A DNA stretch of 64,000 nt, taken from NCBI RefSeq assembly GCF_019511645.1, contig NZ_JAEUAX010000002.1, positions 475,442 to 539,441 of the forward strand. The letters run 5' to 3'. The DNA comes from Microbacterium ureisolvens. GTDB taxonomy: Bacteria; Actinomycetota; Actinomycetes; Actinomycetales; Microbacteriaceae. Below, piece by piece: positions 29,478 to 38,106 of the stretch. Below the pieces are notes generated by a model. That model saw only the letters and a list, made by a program, of their open reading frames with translations. It made no database searches and was not told the DNA's origin. Made by a program: the position numbers and the translations under genes. Every line of letters begins with the position of its first letter. Position 1 is the stretch's first letter.

Positions 29478-31820
29478 GTGCCTCGCGAATTCCAGGGAAA
29501 GATCGAACTCGACGTCCGCGACTCGGTGGCGGACTGGGAAGCCTTTCTCCCGACCAAGCCACCGAAGGACGCACCCAACGTGCTCGTCGTGCTCTACGAC
29601 GACACCGGCATGGCCGCGTGGTCGCCGTACGGCGGGCGGATCAACATGCCGACGATGGACCGCCTGGCGGAGAACGGGCTGACGTACTCGCAGTGGCACA
29701 CCACGGCGCTCTGCTCTCCCACGCGCTCGACCTTCCTCACCGGTCGCAACCACCACCTCAACGGCTTCGCGACGATCTCGGAGTCCTCGACCGGCTTCCC
29801 CGGCTACAACTCCCACATCCCCGACTCGAACGTCACGATGGCGCACCTCCTGCGCGACGCCGGGTGGTCGACGTTCTGGGTCGGCAAGAACCACAACGTG
29901 CCCATCGACGAGTGGACCGCCGGCGCCAGCAAGAAGCACTGGCCCCTCGCCCAGGGCTACGACCGGTTCTACGGCTTCATCGGCGGTGAGACGAACAACT
30001 GGTTCCCGTCGCTCGCCGAAGACAACCACTACATCGACCAGCCGTACCTTCCCGAGCAGGGCTACCACCTGTCGAAGGACCTGGCCGACCAGGCCCTCAA
30101 GATGATCCGCGACGTCAAGCAGACCGAGCCCGACAAGCCCTGGTACCTGTGGTTCTGCCCGGGCGCCAACCACGCTCCGCACCACGCCCCGCAGGAGTAC
30201 ATCGACAAGTACAAGGGCGCCTTCGACGACGGCTACGAGTCCTACCGGGAGTGGGTGCTCGAGCGCATGAAGGAGAAGGGCATCGTCCCGTCCGATACGG
30301 CGCTGACCCCCCTGAACCCGATGCCCGAGGGCACGTTCGCGCCGACGGACGAGGTGCTGCCGTGGGACACCCTCTCGGACGAGCAGAGGGCGATGTTCAG
30401 CCGCATGGCTGAGGTCTACGCCGGCTTCAGCGAGTACACCGACGCGCAGGTCGGCCGGATCATCGACTACCTCGAGGAGTCCGGCCAGCTCGACAACACC
30501 CTCGTCATCTACTGCGCCGACAACGGCGCCTCGGGAGAGGGCAGTCCAAACGGGTCGGTGAACGAGGGCAAGATCTTCGGCGGGTATCCCGACAGCCTCG
30601 AGGAGAACCTCAGGCTCGTCGACAGGCTGGGATCGCCCGACACCTACAACCACTACCCCACGGGATGGGCGGCGGCGTTCTCGACGCCGTACAAGATGTT
30701 CAAGCGCTACACGTACCAGGGCGGCGTGGCCGACCCGCTCGTGATCCACTGGCCCGCCGGCATCCGGGCCAAGGGCGAGGTGCGGCATCAGTACCACCAC
30801 TCCGTCGACATCGTGCCGACCATCCTCGAGGCGTGCGGCGTCGGCTTCCCCGACACCTACAACGGAGTCGAGCAGACGCCCCTGTCAGGCGTGTCGATGG
30901 TGGGATCGTTCGACGCCGCCCCCGACGGGCCTACGAACAAGAAGACGCAGTACTACGAGATGTTCGGCCAGCGCGGCATCTGGCACGAGGGCTGGAAGGC
31001 CGTGACGGTGCACGGGCCGGTCAGCGGCAAGGGCGACTTCCCGGGCGACGAGTGGGAGCTGTACCACACCGACGTCGACCGTGCTGAGGCGCACAACCTC
31101 GCTGCCGAGCACCCCGACAAGCTCGAGGAGCTGAAAGCCCTGTGGCTCGAGGAGGCGAAGGCGAACAAGGTGCTGCCGCTGAACGACCTGCAGGTCCTCG
31201 GCAATCCCAAGGACTTCGAGACGTTCATCAAGATGGAGTTCCACCAGCCGGCGCCACCGTCGGGCCAGTTCGTCTACTATCCCGGCACCAGCGAGATCCC
31301 GGAGCGCAGCGCTGCCAACGTGCACGGCGGCTCGTACAAGATCGCGGCCGAGATCGAATTCACGCCCGAGACCCAGGGCGTGATCTTCGCGCACGGTTCG
31401 CGCTTCGGCGGTCACGCACTCGTCGTCAAGGACGGCGAGATCCACTACGTGTACAACTTCCTCGGCATCCCGCCGGAGGACCGGGTGTCTGCTCCCGTCC
31501 CGATGTCGGGCAAGCACATCATCGGCGTCGAGTTCGTCAAGGAGGGAACCGGCGACTACCGCGAGCCGAAGGGCCCCGTCAGGCTCTACATCGACGACCA
31601 GCAGGTCGGGGAGAAGCACATCCGCACGGTGCTCGGCCACTTCTCGCTCTGCGGCGAGGGACTCACCATCGGCCGCGACAGCGCCGACCCGGTGTCGTCG
31701 CTGTACGGCTACGGGTTCGACTTCACCGGTGGCGAGATCTCGAAGGTCGTCTTCGACATCGCGGACGACGTGTACCTCGACCTCGAGGCGCATCTCGCGG
31801 CGGCGTACGCGCGCGACTGA
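29478..31820 (+). CDS. Arylsulfatase (type I, formylglycine-dependent)
   Basis: 780 residues, alkaline phosphatase superfamily. Hydrolyses sulfate esters. The sulfatase signature CSPTRSTFLTGR (79-90) contains Cys79, the site for formylglycine; metal ligands include Asp41 and Asp42 (VLYDDTG) and the later CADNGASGEGS segment. The last 200 or so residues form a beta-sandwich-like domain found in the large AtsA/AtsD-type actinobacterial sulfatases. No signal peptide is visible, so a cytoplasmic enzyme is likely. The GTG at 29478 has a GGAG at 29466; the frame is open from 29409. An FGE gene lies 1.1 kb upstream and SulP is convergent downstream. Confidence 0.92.
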   Translation: MPREFQGKIELDVRDSVADWEAFLPTKPPKDAPNVLVVLYDDTGMAAWSPYGGRINMPTMDRLAENGLTYSQWHTTALCSPTRSTFLTGRNHHLNGFATISESSTGFPGYNSHIPDSNVTMAHLLRDAGWSTFWVGKNHNVPIDEWTAGASKKHWPLAQGYDRFYGFIGGETNNWFPSLAEDNHYIDQPYLPEQGYHLSKDLADQALKMIRDVKQTEPDKPWYLWFCPGANHAPHHAPQEYIDKYKGAFDDGYESYREWVLERMKEKGIVPSDTALTPLNPMPEGTFAPTDEVLPWDTLSDEQRAMFSRMAEVYAGFSEYTDAQVGRIIDYLEESGQLDNTLVIYCADNGASGEGSPNGSVNEGKIFGGYPDSLEENLRLVDRLGSPDTYNHYPTGWAAAFSTPYKMFKRYTYQGGVADPLVIHWPAGIRAKGEVRHQYHHSVDIVPTILEACGVGFPDTYNGVEQTPLSGVSMVGSFDAAPDGPTNKKTQYYEMFGQRGIWHEGWKAVTVHGPVSGKGDFPGDEWELYHTDVDRAEAHNLAAEHPDKLEELKALWLEEAKANKVLPLNDLQVLGNPKDFETFIKMEFHQPAPPSGQFVYYPGTSEIPERSAANVHGGSYKIAAEIEFTPETQGVIFAHGSRFGGHALVVKDGEIHYVYNFLGIPPEDRVSAPVPMSGKHIIGVEFVKEGTGDYREPKGPVRLYIDDQQVGEKHIRTVLGHFSLCGEGLTIGRDSADPVSSLYGYGFDFTGGEISKVVFDIADDVYLDLEAHLAAAYARD

Positions 31821-31831
31821 CCCCGAACGAC

Positions 31832-31874
31832 AGAGAACGGATGCTGCGGCCTCGGGCTGCAGCATCCGTTCTCT
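31832..31874. terminator. Stem-loop terminator after arylsulfatase gene
   Basis: Perfect 16-bp stem (31832-31847 with 31859-31874), 11-nt loop. Each arm holds a GGATGCTGC/GCAGCATCC motif. Confidence 0.85.
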
Positions 31875-31884
31875 GGTTCTTGAT

Positions 31885-31964
31885 CCTCAGTTGAGGAGCT
31901 GAGCCGCAATGAGGACCCTCGAGGCGTTTTCCCTCCGCATCTCGGCTCGGATCCTCACATGAGG
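31885..31964. repeat. CCTCANNTGAGG intergenic element, copy 2
   Basis: 80 bp. CCTCAGTTGAGG (31885-31896) and CCTCACATGAGG (31953-31964) start 68 bp apart. The inner half-site TGAGG at 31910 is 18 bp from the outer one; the right inner one is CCGCA. Between the sulfatase terminator and the convergent SulP gene. Confidence 0.8.
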
Positions 31965-32005
31965 AGCGGAGGACGTTGCGCCCGTGCCGCCGGTCGGGGC
32001 ATGGA

Positions 32006-33640
32006 TCAGACGGATGCTGCCGCCAGGCCGCCGTCGACCGTGGCATGTACGCGTCCCGCGGCGTCGAGCTGCGCGTACCACGGTGTGCGGCGCGCGACCC
32101 TCGCCGCGGTCTCGGGCAGTGCCGCGATGTGCAGGACGATCCCGCGTTGCGACAGCTCGCGGTCGAGGTCTTCGAACATGTCGAGCACGGTGATGGTGAC
32201 GAGGTACTGCCGCTCGAGATCGAGCACGAGTGCGGTCGCCTTCTCACCGGTGGCGAGCGCGACGATCGCCTGCTCGTTCTCGAGCGCGCTGGCCGTGTAC
32301 ATGGCGCGCATGACGTGCACCGCTACCGCCCCGCCCCGCCTTCCCTCGAGCTCGAGCTTCGGGATGTTGACCTCGCGCAGCACCATCACCAGGGTCACGG
32401 CGACGCCGACGAAGACCGCGGCGAGAAGGCCCGCCGACAGGCCGACCAGGGCGACGGCGACAGCGACCCAGAAGTCGCGCGGGCTGATGCGCGCCCACCT
32501 GATGAGCTCGGGGATGTCGATGAGGCCGATGACCGCCACGAAGACCATCGCGGCGAGTGTCGCCTGAGGCAGCAGGCTCAGCACCGGACCGAACGAGAGC
32601 GCCACCAGCACGGCGAGCGCGACCGTCACGAGCGTCGACAGCTGCGTCTTGGCGCCGGCGTTCTGGTTGACGGCGCTCTGAGAGAAGCCGCCCGCCGCCG
32701 GCATCGTGGTGAAGAAGGCACCTGCCACGTTCGCGGCGCCGGTCGCGAAGATCTCCTGGTTGCTGTCGATCTGCGGCTCGGAACCCTGACGGATGCCGCG
32801 CGCCACCGCCGCCGACTCCAGGAACGCCATCACGGCGATGGCGAGGGCGCCCGGCACGAGGGCGGTGAGGTGCGTGAAGTCGGGCAATCCGGGAAGCGGC
32901 AGCCCTGACGGGACCGGATCGATGATGTCGACGCCCGCGTCGGCCAGGCCCGCGAACGCGACGAGCAGGATGCCGCCGACCACCACGATGAGGGTTGCGG
33001 GCACCTTCGGCGCCACGCGCTTGAGCACGAGCAGCGTCGCGATCGACCCTGCCGACAGCGCGACCGTGGGCCAGTTCACCGTGCCGAACGCCTCGCCGAC
33101 CGCGGCGAGCGAGCGGAGGAAGCCGTGCCCCGAGAAGTCGTAGGTCTCGCCGAGCAGCTTCGGCAGCTGCCCGACGGCGACCGTCGCGCCGACGCCGATC
33201 TTCATGCCGAGCAGCGTCGCGCCGCTGATGTTCTCGACGAGCGAGCCCAGGGTGAAGAGGCGGCACAGCAGCAGGATCGCGCCCACCAGCAGCGTGAGCG
33301 TCATGAGCGAGCCGAGCGCGTCGTCGGCGCTGTCGGCGCTCGCCGCGACGCCCGCCGAGACCAGCGTGGTCGCGGTGAGGGTCGCGATCGTGGACGTCGT
33401 CGACACGCTCATCGCGCGGCTGCCGCCGAGGAGCGCGTAGACGAGCATCGGGACGATGCAGGTGTAGAGGCCCACCTGCACCGGGAGGTTCGCAATCGTC
33501 GCGTACGCCATCGCCTGCGGCACCACCACGGCCCCGGCCGAGAGCCCGCCGACGATGTCAGGCACGAGCCACTCGCGACGGTAGCCGGCGAAGGTCGGCA
33601 GCAGCCACCGCGGGCGCGGGGAAGGCGCTGTCGTCGTCAT
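32006..33640 (-). CDS. SulP family inorganic anion transporter
   Basis: 544 residues: about eleven or twelve membrane helices up to residue 415, then a C-terminal STAS domain (about 430-540). N-terminal SAGAVVVPQAMAYATIANLPVQVGLYTC is the classical SulP signature, closer to sulfate permeases than the paralogue at 19744. Next to a sulfatase it could import or export sulfate (inference). The ATG at 33640 has a TAGATT box 6 nt upstream and no Shine-Dalgarno. The 150-bp gap to cls shows nothing else. Confidence 0.9.
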   Translation of the reverse strand: MTTTAPSPRPRWLLPTFAGYRREWLVPDIVGGLSAGAVVVPQAMAYATIANLPVQVGLYTCIVPMLVYALLGGSRAMSVSTTSTIATLTATTLVSAGVAASADSADDALGSLMTLTLLVGAILLLCRLFTLGSLVENISGATLLGMKIGVGATVAVGQLPKLLGETYDFSGHGFLRSLAAVGEAFGTVNWPTVALSAGSIATLLVLKRVAPKVPATLIVVVGGILLVAFAGLADAGVDIIDPVPSGLPLPGLPDFTHLTALVPGALAIAVMAFLESAAVARGIRQGSEPQIDSNQEIFATGAANVAGAFFTTMPAAGGFSQSAVNQNAGAKTQLSTLVTVALAVLVALSFGPVLSLLPQATLAAMVFVAVIGLIDIPELIRWARISPRDFWVAVAVALVGLSAGLLAAVFVGVAVTLVMVLREVNIPKLELEGRRGGAVAVHVMRAMYTASALENEQAIVALATGEKATALVLDLERQYLVTITVLDMFEDLDRELSQRGIVLHIAALPETAARVARRTPWYAQLDAAGRVHATVDGGLAAASV

Positions 33641-33790
33641 GAGCCGAATCTACCCAGTCGTCGCTCCGGGCCCCGAGACGCCCGGCGGAGGGGCGCCGCG
33701 TCGCAGACGCGCCGCGACGACCGCGACGCGCCGCAGGATCACGCGTCATGAACGACGCGTCGCCGCGCCGCGCAATGCCACACTTAGCCG

Positions 33791-35266
33791 GTGGACACCA
33801 CTCTCCTCGCCAACCTGACCTGGTCGCTCGCGGCGCTCGTGCATGCCGCGATCGTCATCACCGCGCTCATCGTGATCCCCCGGGGGCGCAAGCCCACGGC
33901 AGCGATGGCGTGGATCCTGCTGATCGTGATCCTCCCCGGCGTCGGTGTGATCCTCTACCTCGTCATCGGCAACTTCCGCCTGCCGGCGAAGAGACGCGCC
34001 GAGCAGGCGCGCATCGACGAGATCATCCGGGGCAGGGTGACCGACGGCGCACTGTCGGAGACGGATGCCTCGTGGCCGCGGTGGTTCCAGCGCGTGGTGC
34101 AGCAGAACCAGACGTTGACCGCCCTTCCCGCGTCGACGGGCAACGAGGCGACGCTCCTGCCGCACTACCAGGAGTCGCTCGACGCGATGGCGACCGAGAT
34201 CGACACCGCCCAGGACTTCGTGCACATCGAGTTCTTCATCGTCGGATGGGATGACTCGACCCGCGAGTTCTTCGCCGCCATGGAGCGAGCCGTCGCCCGA
34301 GGGGTGACCGTGCGCCTCCTGGCCGACTACGTCGCGACCAAGAAGGTGGCCGACAGCGGCAAGATGCTCGCCGAGCTCGACCGCATCGGCGTGAAGTGGG
34401 CCTGGATGCTCCCGGTCGAGCCCTTCAAGGGCAAGTACCAGCGCCCCGACCTGCGCAACCACCGCAAGATCGTCGTGGTCGACGGCCGCGTCGCGTTCAT
34501 GGGCTCGCAGAACCTGATCGCCCGGCACTACGACTCGCCGAAGAACATCAAGCGCGGCCTCAAGTGGCAGGAGCTCATGACGCGGCTGACCGGGCCGGTC
34601 GTGGCATCCGTGAACACCGTCTTCCTGTCGGACTGGCTCATCGAGACCGGCGAAGACCTGTCGGCGACGGCCCAGGTGCCGCCGGCCGAGCTGCCCGTGT
34701 CGACCGCGCCCGACGCACTGCTGTGCCAGGTGGTGCCGAGCGGGCCGGGTTACGACACCGAGAACAACCTCCGGCTGTTCCTGTCGCTGATCTACGGCGC
34801 GACCGAGAAGGTCATCCTCACGAGCCCCTACTTCGTCCCCGACGAGGCGATGGTCTACGCGATCACGAGCGCCTGCCAGCGGGGCCTGGAGGTGCAGCTG
34901 TTCGTGTCGGAGGTCGGCGACCAGTTCATGGTGTGGCACGCCCAGCGGTCGTACTACCAGGTGCTGCTCGAAGCCGGCGTCCGGATCTTCCTCTACCCGG
35001 CGCCGTTCATCCTCCACTCCAAGCACTTCTCGATCGACGACGACATCGCCGTCATCGGCTCGAGCAACATGGACATCCGCTCCTTCAGCCTCAACAGCGA
35101 GGTCTCCCTCATGGTGCGCGGCGAGTCGTTCGTCAAGGGCATGCGCGAGGTCGAGCAGGCGTACCGCGACGCCGGCCGTGAGCTCACCCTCGAGGAATGG
35201 CGCCGCGAGCCCGCCAAGGCCACGTTCCTCGACGGCCTGATGCGCCTCACGTCTGCGTTGAACTGA
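33791..35266 (+). CDS. cls: Cardiolipin synthase
   Basis: 491 residues. Phospholipase D-type enzyme that makes cardiolipin from phosphatidylglycerol in the membrane. Two N-terminal helices (about 5-60, the PLDc_N region with AMAWILLIVILPGVGVILYL) are followed by two HKD motifs: HRKIVVVDG with His224/Lys226, and HSKHFSIDDDIAVIGSSNMD with His409/Lys411. Length matches bacterial Cls. The GTG at 33791 follows a CACACT box by 6 nt and has no Shine-Dalgarno. A strong hairpin ends the unit. Confidence 0.92.
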   Translation: MDTTLLANLTWSLAALVHAAIVITALIVIPRGRKPTAAMAWILLIVILPGVGVILYLVIGNFRLPAKRRAEQARIDEIIRGRVTDGALSETDASWPRWFQRVVQQNQTLTALPASTGNEATLLPHYQESLDAMATEIDTAQDFVHIEFFIVGWDDSTREFFAAMERAVARGVTVRLLADYVATKKVADSGKMLAELDRIGVKWAWMLPVEPFKGKYQRPDLRNHRKIVVVDGRVAFMGSQNLIARHYDSPKNIKRGLKWQELMTRLTGPVVASVNTVFLSDWLIETGEDLSATAQVPPAELPVSTAPDALLCQVVPSGPGYDTENNLRLFLSLIYGATEKVILTSPYFVPDEAMVYAITSACQRGLEVQLFVSEVGDQFMVWHAQRSYYQVLLEAGVRIFLYPAPFILHSKHFSIDDDIAVIGSSNMDIRSFSLNSEVSLMVRGESFVKGMREVEQAYRDAGRELTLEEWRREPAKATFLDGLMRLTSALN

Positions 35267-35273
35267 CGTTGCG

Positions 35274-35308
35274 GGTGACGGATGCCTCGGCGCGAGGCAT
35301 CCGTCACC
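35274..35308. terminator. Stem-loop terminator after cls
   Basis: Perfect 16-bp stem (35274-35289 with 35293-35308) and 3-nt loop, built on GACGGATGCCTCG. Confidence 0.85.
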
Positions 35309-35334
35309 CCTCCCTGTTCCCCTGCTGCGCTTCT

Positions 35335-35415
35335 CCTCATTCGAGGTGGAGAGCCGAGTCGAGGGAAGACTCGCCGCGAATCGGTGCTGAGGTCGGCCCA
35401 GAACCTCAATTGAGG
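35335..35415. repeat. CCTCANNTGAGG intergenic element, copy 3
   Basis: 81 bp. CCTCATTCGAGG (35335-35346, one base off the perfect palindrome) and CCTCAATTGAGG (35404-35415) start 69 bp apart. Inner CGAGG at 35360 is 18 bp from the outer one. Upstream of the DUF559 gene and after the cls terminator. Confidence 0.75.
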
Positions 35416-35543
35416 AACCAGGCGATCCGGCGGGTTGCACGCTGACGGACCACGACTCCTCCCCAGGTCGGAGGTCGCAGCGGTTTTGAACGGATCGGCG
35501 CACACCCTGTGAGTCCGTGGGATGCGGCATCCACGCTGAATCG

Positions 35544-36416
35544 GTGACAACAGGGACGTCGGAACCGCCGTGGATGCTGCTGCTGCGGTCACGAAAGGGG
35601 ATCGCCCGGCAGTCGGCTCTCCTCGGCCGTGACACGAGCAAGCGGGATCTCGCCGATGCGGTCGCAAAGGGCTCTCTTGTGCGCATCCGCCGCTCGTGGC
35701 TGGCGCTCCCCGACGCAGATCCGCAGCTGGTCTCTGCTGCGCGCGCGGGCGTCGTACTGGGGTGCGTCACGCAGGCTCAGCGGCTCGGGCTTTGGGTGCA
35801 CGTCGACACAGCGCGGCCCCATGTCTGCGCGCCACCGAGCGCTGGGGGCGTGCGGATAGAGCGCGAGCAGACCACCGGAGACCTGAAGGCGATCGTGCAC
35901 TGGTTCGCACCGGTCGTGGCTCGACCTCCGCATGTACTGGAAGACGGGATCGAGAACGCCCTTGTTGCGATCGCGCAGTGCCAGCCCTTCGAACACGCTC
36001 TCGCCGTGTGGGAGTCAGCGCTCAACAAGAGCCTGATTGACCGACAGATACTTGCGCGTCTGAGGCTGCCAGGCCTCGCTCGCGACATCCTCGCCGAGGC
36101 GACGCCATTCGCCGACTCGGGTCTCGAGACCATCGTGCCGCGGCGGCTGCGTTGGCTGCGGCTGCGGATCCTCCACCAGATCTGGGTCCACGGCCATCGC
36201 GTCGACTTCCTCATCGGCGACCGTCTCGTGCTGCAGATCGACGGTGGTCATCACGTCGGACCGCAGCGCGAAGCCGACAACAAACACGACGCTGAGCTCA
36301 TGCTGCGCGGCTACCACGTGGTCCGCGTGGGCTACAGCCAGGTCATGGATGACTGGCCTTCGGTGCAGCAGCTCATCATGAACGCCGTCGCGGAGGGTCT
36401 GCACCTCGCGCGCTGA
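35544..36416 (+). CDS. DUF559 (Vsr-like endonuclease fold) protein with AbiEi-like N-terminus
   Basis: 290 residues from this GTG; starts at 35517 (GTG) or 35574 (ATG) are also possible and no Shine-Dalgarno decides. The N-terminal 100 or so residues resemble the winged helix of AbiEi-type proteins (RRSWLALPDADPQLVSAARAG). The C-terminal part is a DUF559/PD-(D/E)xK-like core: HRVDFLIGDRLVLQIDGGHH, then QREADNKHDAELMLRGYHVVRV. The catalytic Glu expected before the second Asp is Gln, common in this subfamily, so nuclease activity is uncertain. It has no cognate toxin gene, has lower G+C third positions than neighbours, and is surrounded by three palindromic elements. Confidence 0.75.
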   Translation: MTTGTSEPPWMLLLRSRKGIARQSALLGRDTSKRDLADAVAKGSLVRIRRSWLALPDADPQLVSAARAGVVLGCVTQAQRLGLWVHVDTARPHVCAPPSAGGVRIEREQTTGDLKAIVHWFAPVVARPPHVLEDGIENALVAIAQCQPFEHALAVWESALNKSLIDRQILARLRLPGLARDILAEATPFADSGLETIVPRRLRWLRLRILHQIWVHGHRVDFLIGDRLVLQIDGGHHVGPQREADNKHDAELMLRGYHVVRVGYSQVMDDWPSVQQLIMNAVAEGLHLAR

Positions 36417-36483
36417 GCCCGGATCGAGGGCGATCGCGGCTGAGTGCCGCGCGCAGGAGTCATGCATCCCCTCAGGCCGATCT

Positions 36484-36563
36484 CCTCAGTTGAGGCCGTG
36501 CGCCGAAACGCGGAGCCATCCGCGGGCGACGATCCTCGACTCGGCAACGCTCCTCAGCTGAGG
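36484..36563. repeat. CCTCANNTGAGG intergenic element, copy 4
   Basis: 80 bp. CCTCAGTTGAGG (36484-36495) and CCTCAGCTGAGG (36552-36563) start 68 bp apart. Right inner half-site CCTCG at 36534 is 18 bp from the outer one; the left inner one is degenerate (CGCGG). Confidence 0.8.
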
Positions 36564-36630
36564 ACGTGGCCGCGCGGCCTCGTGATCGGACGGAAAGGCC
36601 CGGCCTCGGGTCGAGAATCCATGTCTGCTC

Positions 36631-36710
36631 CCTCAAACGAGGAGCGTGGCCGACATGCGGAGCATCCATGCCCGGGCGGTCCTCAACTCGGCAACGGTCC
36701 TCAATCGAGG
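36631..36710. repeat. CCTCANNTGAGG intergenic element, copy 5
   Basis: 80 bp. CCTCAAACGAGG (36631-36642) and CCTCAATCGAGG (36699-36710) start 68 bp apart. Inner half-sites TGCGG (36656) and CCTCA (36681) are each 18 bp from the outer ones. Shares an ACTCGGCAACG segment with copy 4. Confidence 0.78.
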
Positions 36711-36745
36711 AGACGGGCGGCAGACCGGGACGGACGGCACGGGGG

Positions 36746-36772
36746 ACGGATGCCGCGGACCGCAGCATCCGT
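36746..36772. terminator. Hairpin at the 3' side of the AI-2E family gene
   Basis: 13-bp arms (36746-36758 and 36760-36772) with one mismatch, built on ACGGATGC/GCATCCGT; the tip bases must open to form a loop. Lies 18 bp beyond the minus-strand stop at 36791. Confidence 0.6.
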
Positions 36773-36790
36773 GCCTCCGAGGCGATTCCG

Positions 36791-37930
36791 CTAGACCTTG
36801 AGGTTCTGCCTCGGCACCACGACCTCGCGGATGATCAGCAGGATCGACGCCATCACGGGCAGGGCGACCAGGACGCCCACGATGCCGGCGAGCGCGCCAC
36901 CGGCGAGCGCGCCGATGAGGACCAGGGCCGCGGGGATCTCGATCGCCTTGTTCATGACGCGCGGGCTCACGACGTACGACTCGATCTGGATGTAGACGAG
37001 GTACGCGATGAAGAAGATCAGGGCCTGCTCGGGGCTCGTGAACAGCGCGATGATCGACGCGAAGATCCAGAAGATCACCGAGCCGAACAGCGGGATGAGG
37101 GTCACGACGAACGCGATCACGGCCATGAGCGCGGGGAACGGCAGCCCGATCACGACGTGCAGCACGAACACCACGGCGGCGTTGATCGACGACAGGATGA
37201 CCGACCCGATGAGGGCGCTGCCGACGGAATCGGTGATGCGCTCGGTGAGGTCCGCGAGGCGCACACGGCTGTGGGCCGGCGCGAGGTCGTAGAACGCGCG
37301 CTTGGCCGCCGTGAGCGAGGCGAGGAAGTACAGCGTCAGCGCGATGACGACGAAGCTCGCGGAGATCGCCGCGACGAAACCGACTCCGACCGCCAGCACG
37401 CCGCCGCCGAGAGCTGCGAGGGTCGACGGCGCCGAGACCCACTCGGCGATCTGCTCGAGGGCTCCGAGAACCGCGACCTGCGCGTCGGGAGCGAGTCGTG
37501 CAAACCACTCGGACTGCGGGATGTTCTCGACGAGCTCGGGGATGGCCTGCACGAGCTGCACGATCTGGGCGACGACGGGCGGCAGCACGAATACGAAGAA
37601 CGCCACCATCACCAGCGCGAAGCCGGCGAACACGATCGCGATGCCAGCGCCGCGCTTGACCTTGTGGCGCTCCAGCATGCGCACGATCGGGTCGAGCCCG
37701 ACCGCGAGGAACATCGCCAGGACGATGTAGACGAGGATCGTCGAGATCGACCCGATGGCCGATCCGAGCACCAGTGCGGCGAGCACGCCGATGGTGACGA
37801 GGAAGCCCGTTGCGAGCGGATGGTCGAGCCCGGCCAGCACCTTGGAGAAGCGGCGGGGACGCTCCTGCGCCACCGCGACCACCTCCTCGGGGGAGACGGA
37901 CGAGACGACGGGTTCGGCGGGGTCGGTCAT
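36791..37930 (-). CDS. AI-2E family transporter (TqsA/PerM-like)
   Basis: 379 residues. Eight hydrophobic helices arranged as in the PerM/TqsA family: a first helix pair (about 42-85), a longer soluble stretch (about 125-180) and the C-terminal group with FVVTLIPLFGSVIFWIFASIIALF and the final GIVGVLVALPVMASILLI. Members include exporters of signalling molecules and Na+/H+ antiporters, so the substrate is not known. I start at the ATG at 37930; another in-frame ATG is at 37942. A second family member is encoded at 42867. Confidence 0.85.
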   Translation of the reverse strand: MTDPAEPVVSSVSPEEVVAVAQERPRRFSKVLAGLDHPLATGFLVTIGVLAALVLGSAIGSISTILVYIVLAMFLAVGLDPIVRMLERHKVKRGAGIAIVFAGFALVMVAFFVFVLPPVVAQIVQLVQAIPELVENIPQSEWFARLAPDAQVAVLGALEQIAEWVSAPSTLAALGGGVLAVGVGFVAAISASFVVIALTLYFLASLTAAKRAFYDLAPAHSRVRLADLTERITDSVGSALIGSVILSSINAAVVFVLHVVIGLPFPALMAVIAFVVTLIPLFGSVIFWIFASIIALFTSPEQALIFFIAYLVYIQIESYVVSPRVMNKAIEIPAALVLIGALAGGALAGIVGVLVALPVMASILLIIREVVVPRQNLKV

Positions 37931-38106
37931 GCCCCTAATCATGGGGCCTCTGAACCTCTGGCGAATACTCCGACGCGAGTTCGGATTCCCGTTCGTTCTC
38001 CGCCGCCTTTAGGTAGTACGGTTCTGCCAGGGGAAGGCCACGACAGCGTCGATCCCCTTGCAAATTCGATTCCGACGGCTCGTCCCGTCGAGAAAGCTGG
38101 TGTGAA

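Larger units (their letters stand above)
36417..36790. other. 374-bp gene-free stretch with two palindromic elements and a hairpin
   Basis: Between the DUF559 gene and the convergent AI-2E family gene. It holds element copies 4 and 5 and the hairpin at 36746. I see no reading frame with coding character. Confidence 0.7.

Noticed and set aside
32006..33640. Specific assignment of either SulP protein as a sulfate permease
   Set aside because: SulP proteins carry several anions and the sequence does not show which; the neighbouring sulfatase is only suggestive.
35517..36416. AbiE toxin-antitoxin system at the DUF559 gene
   Set aside because: Only an AbiEi-like N-terminus is present; no AbiEii nucleotidyltransferase gene is adjacent.
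37940..38000. Possible tRNA remnant (GAGTTCGGATTC resembling a T-arm)
   Set aside because: No acceptor stem, anticodon arm or correct spacing can be found on either strand.
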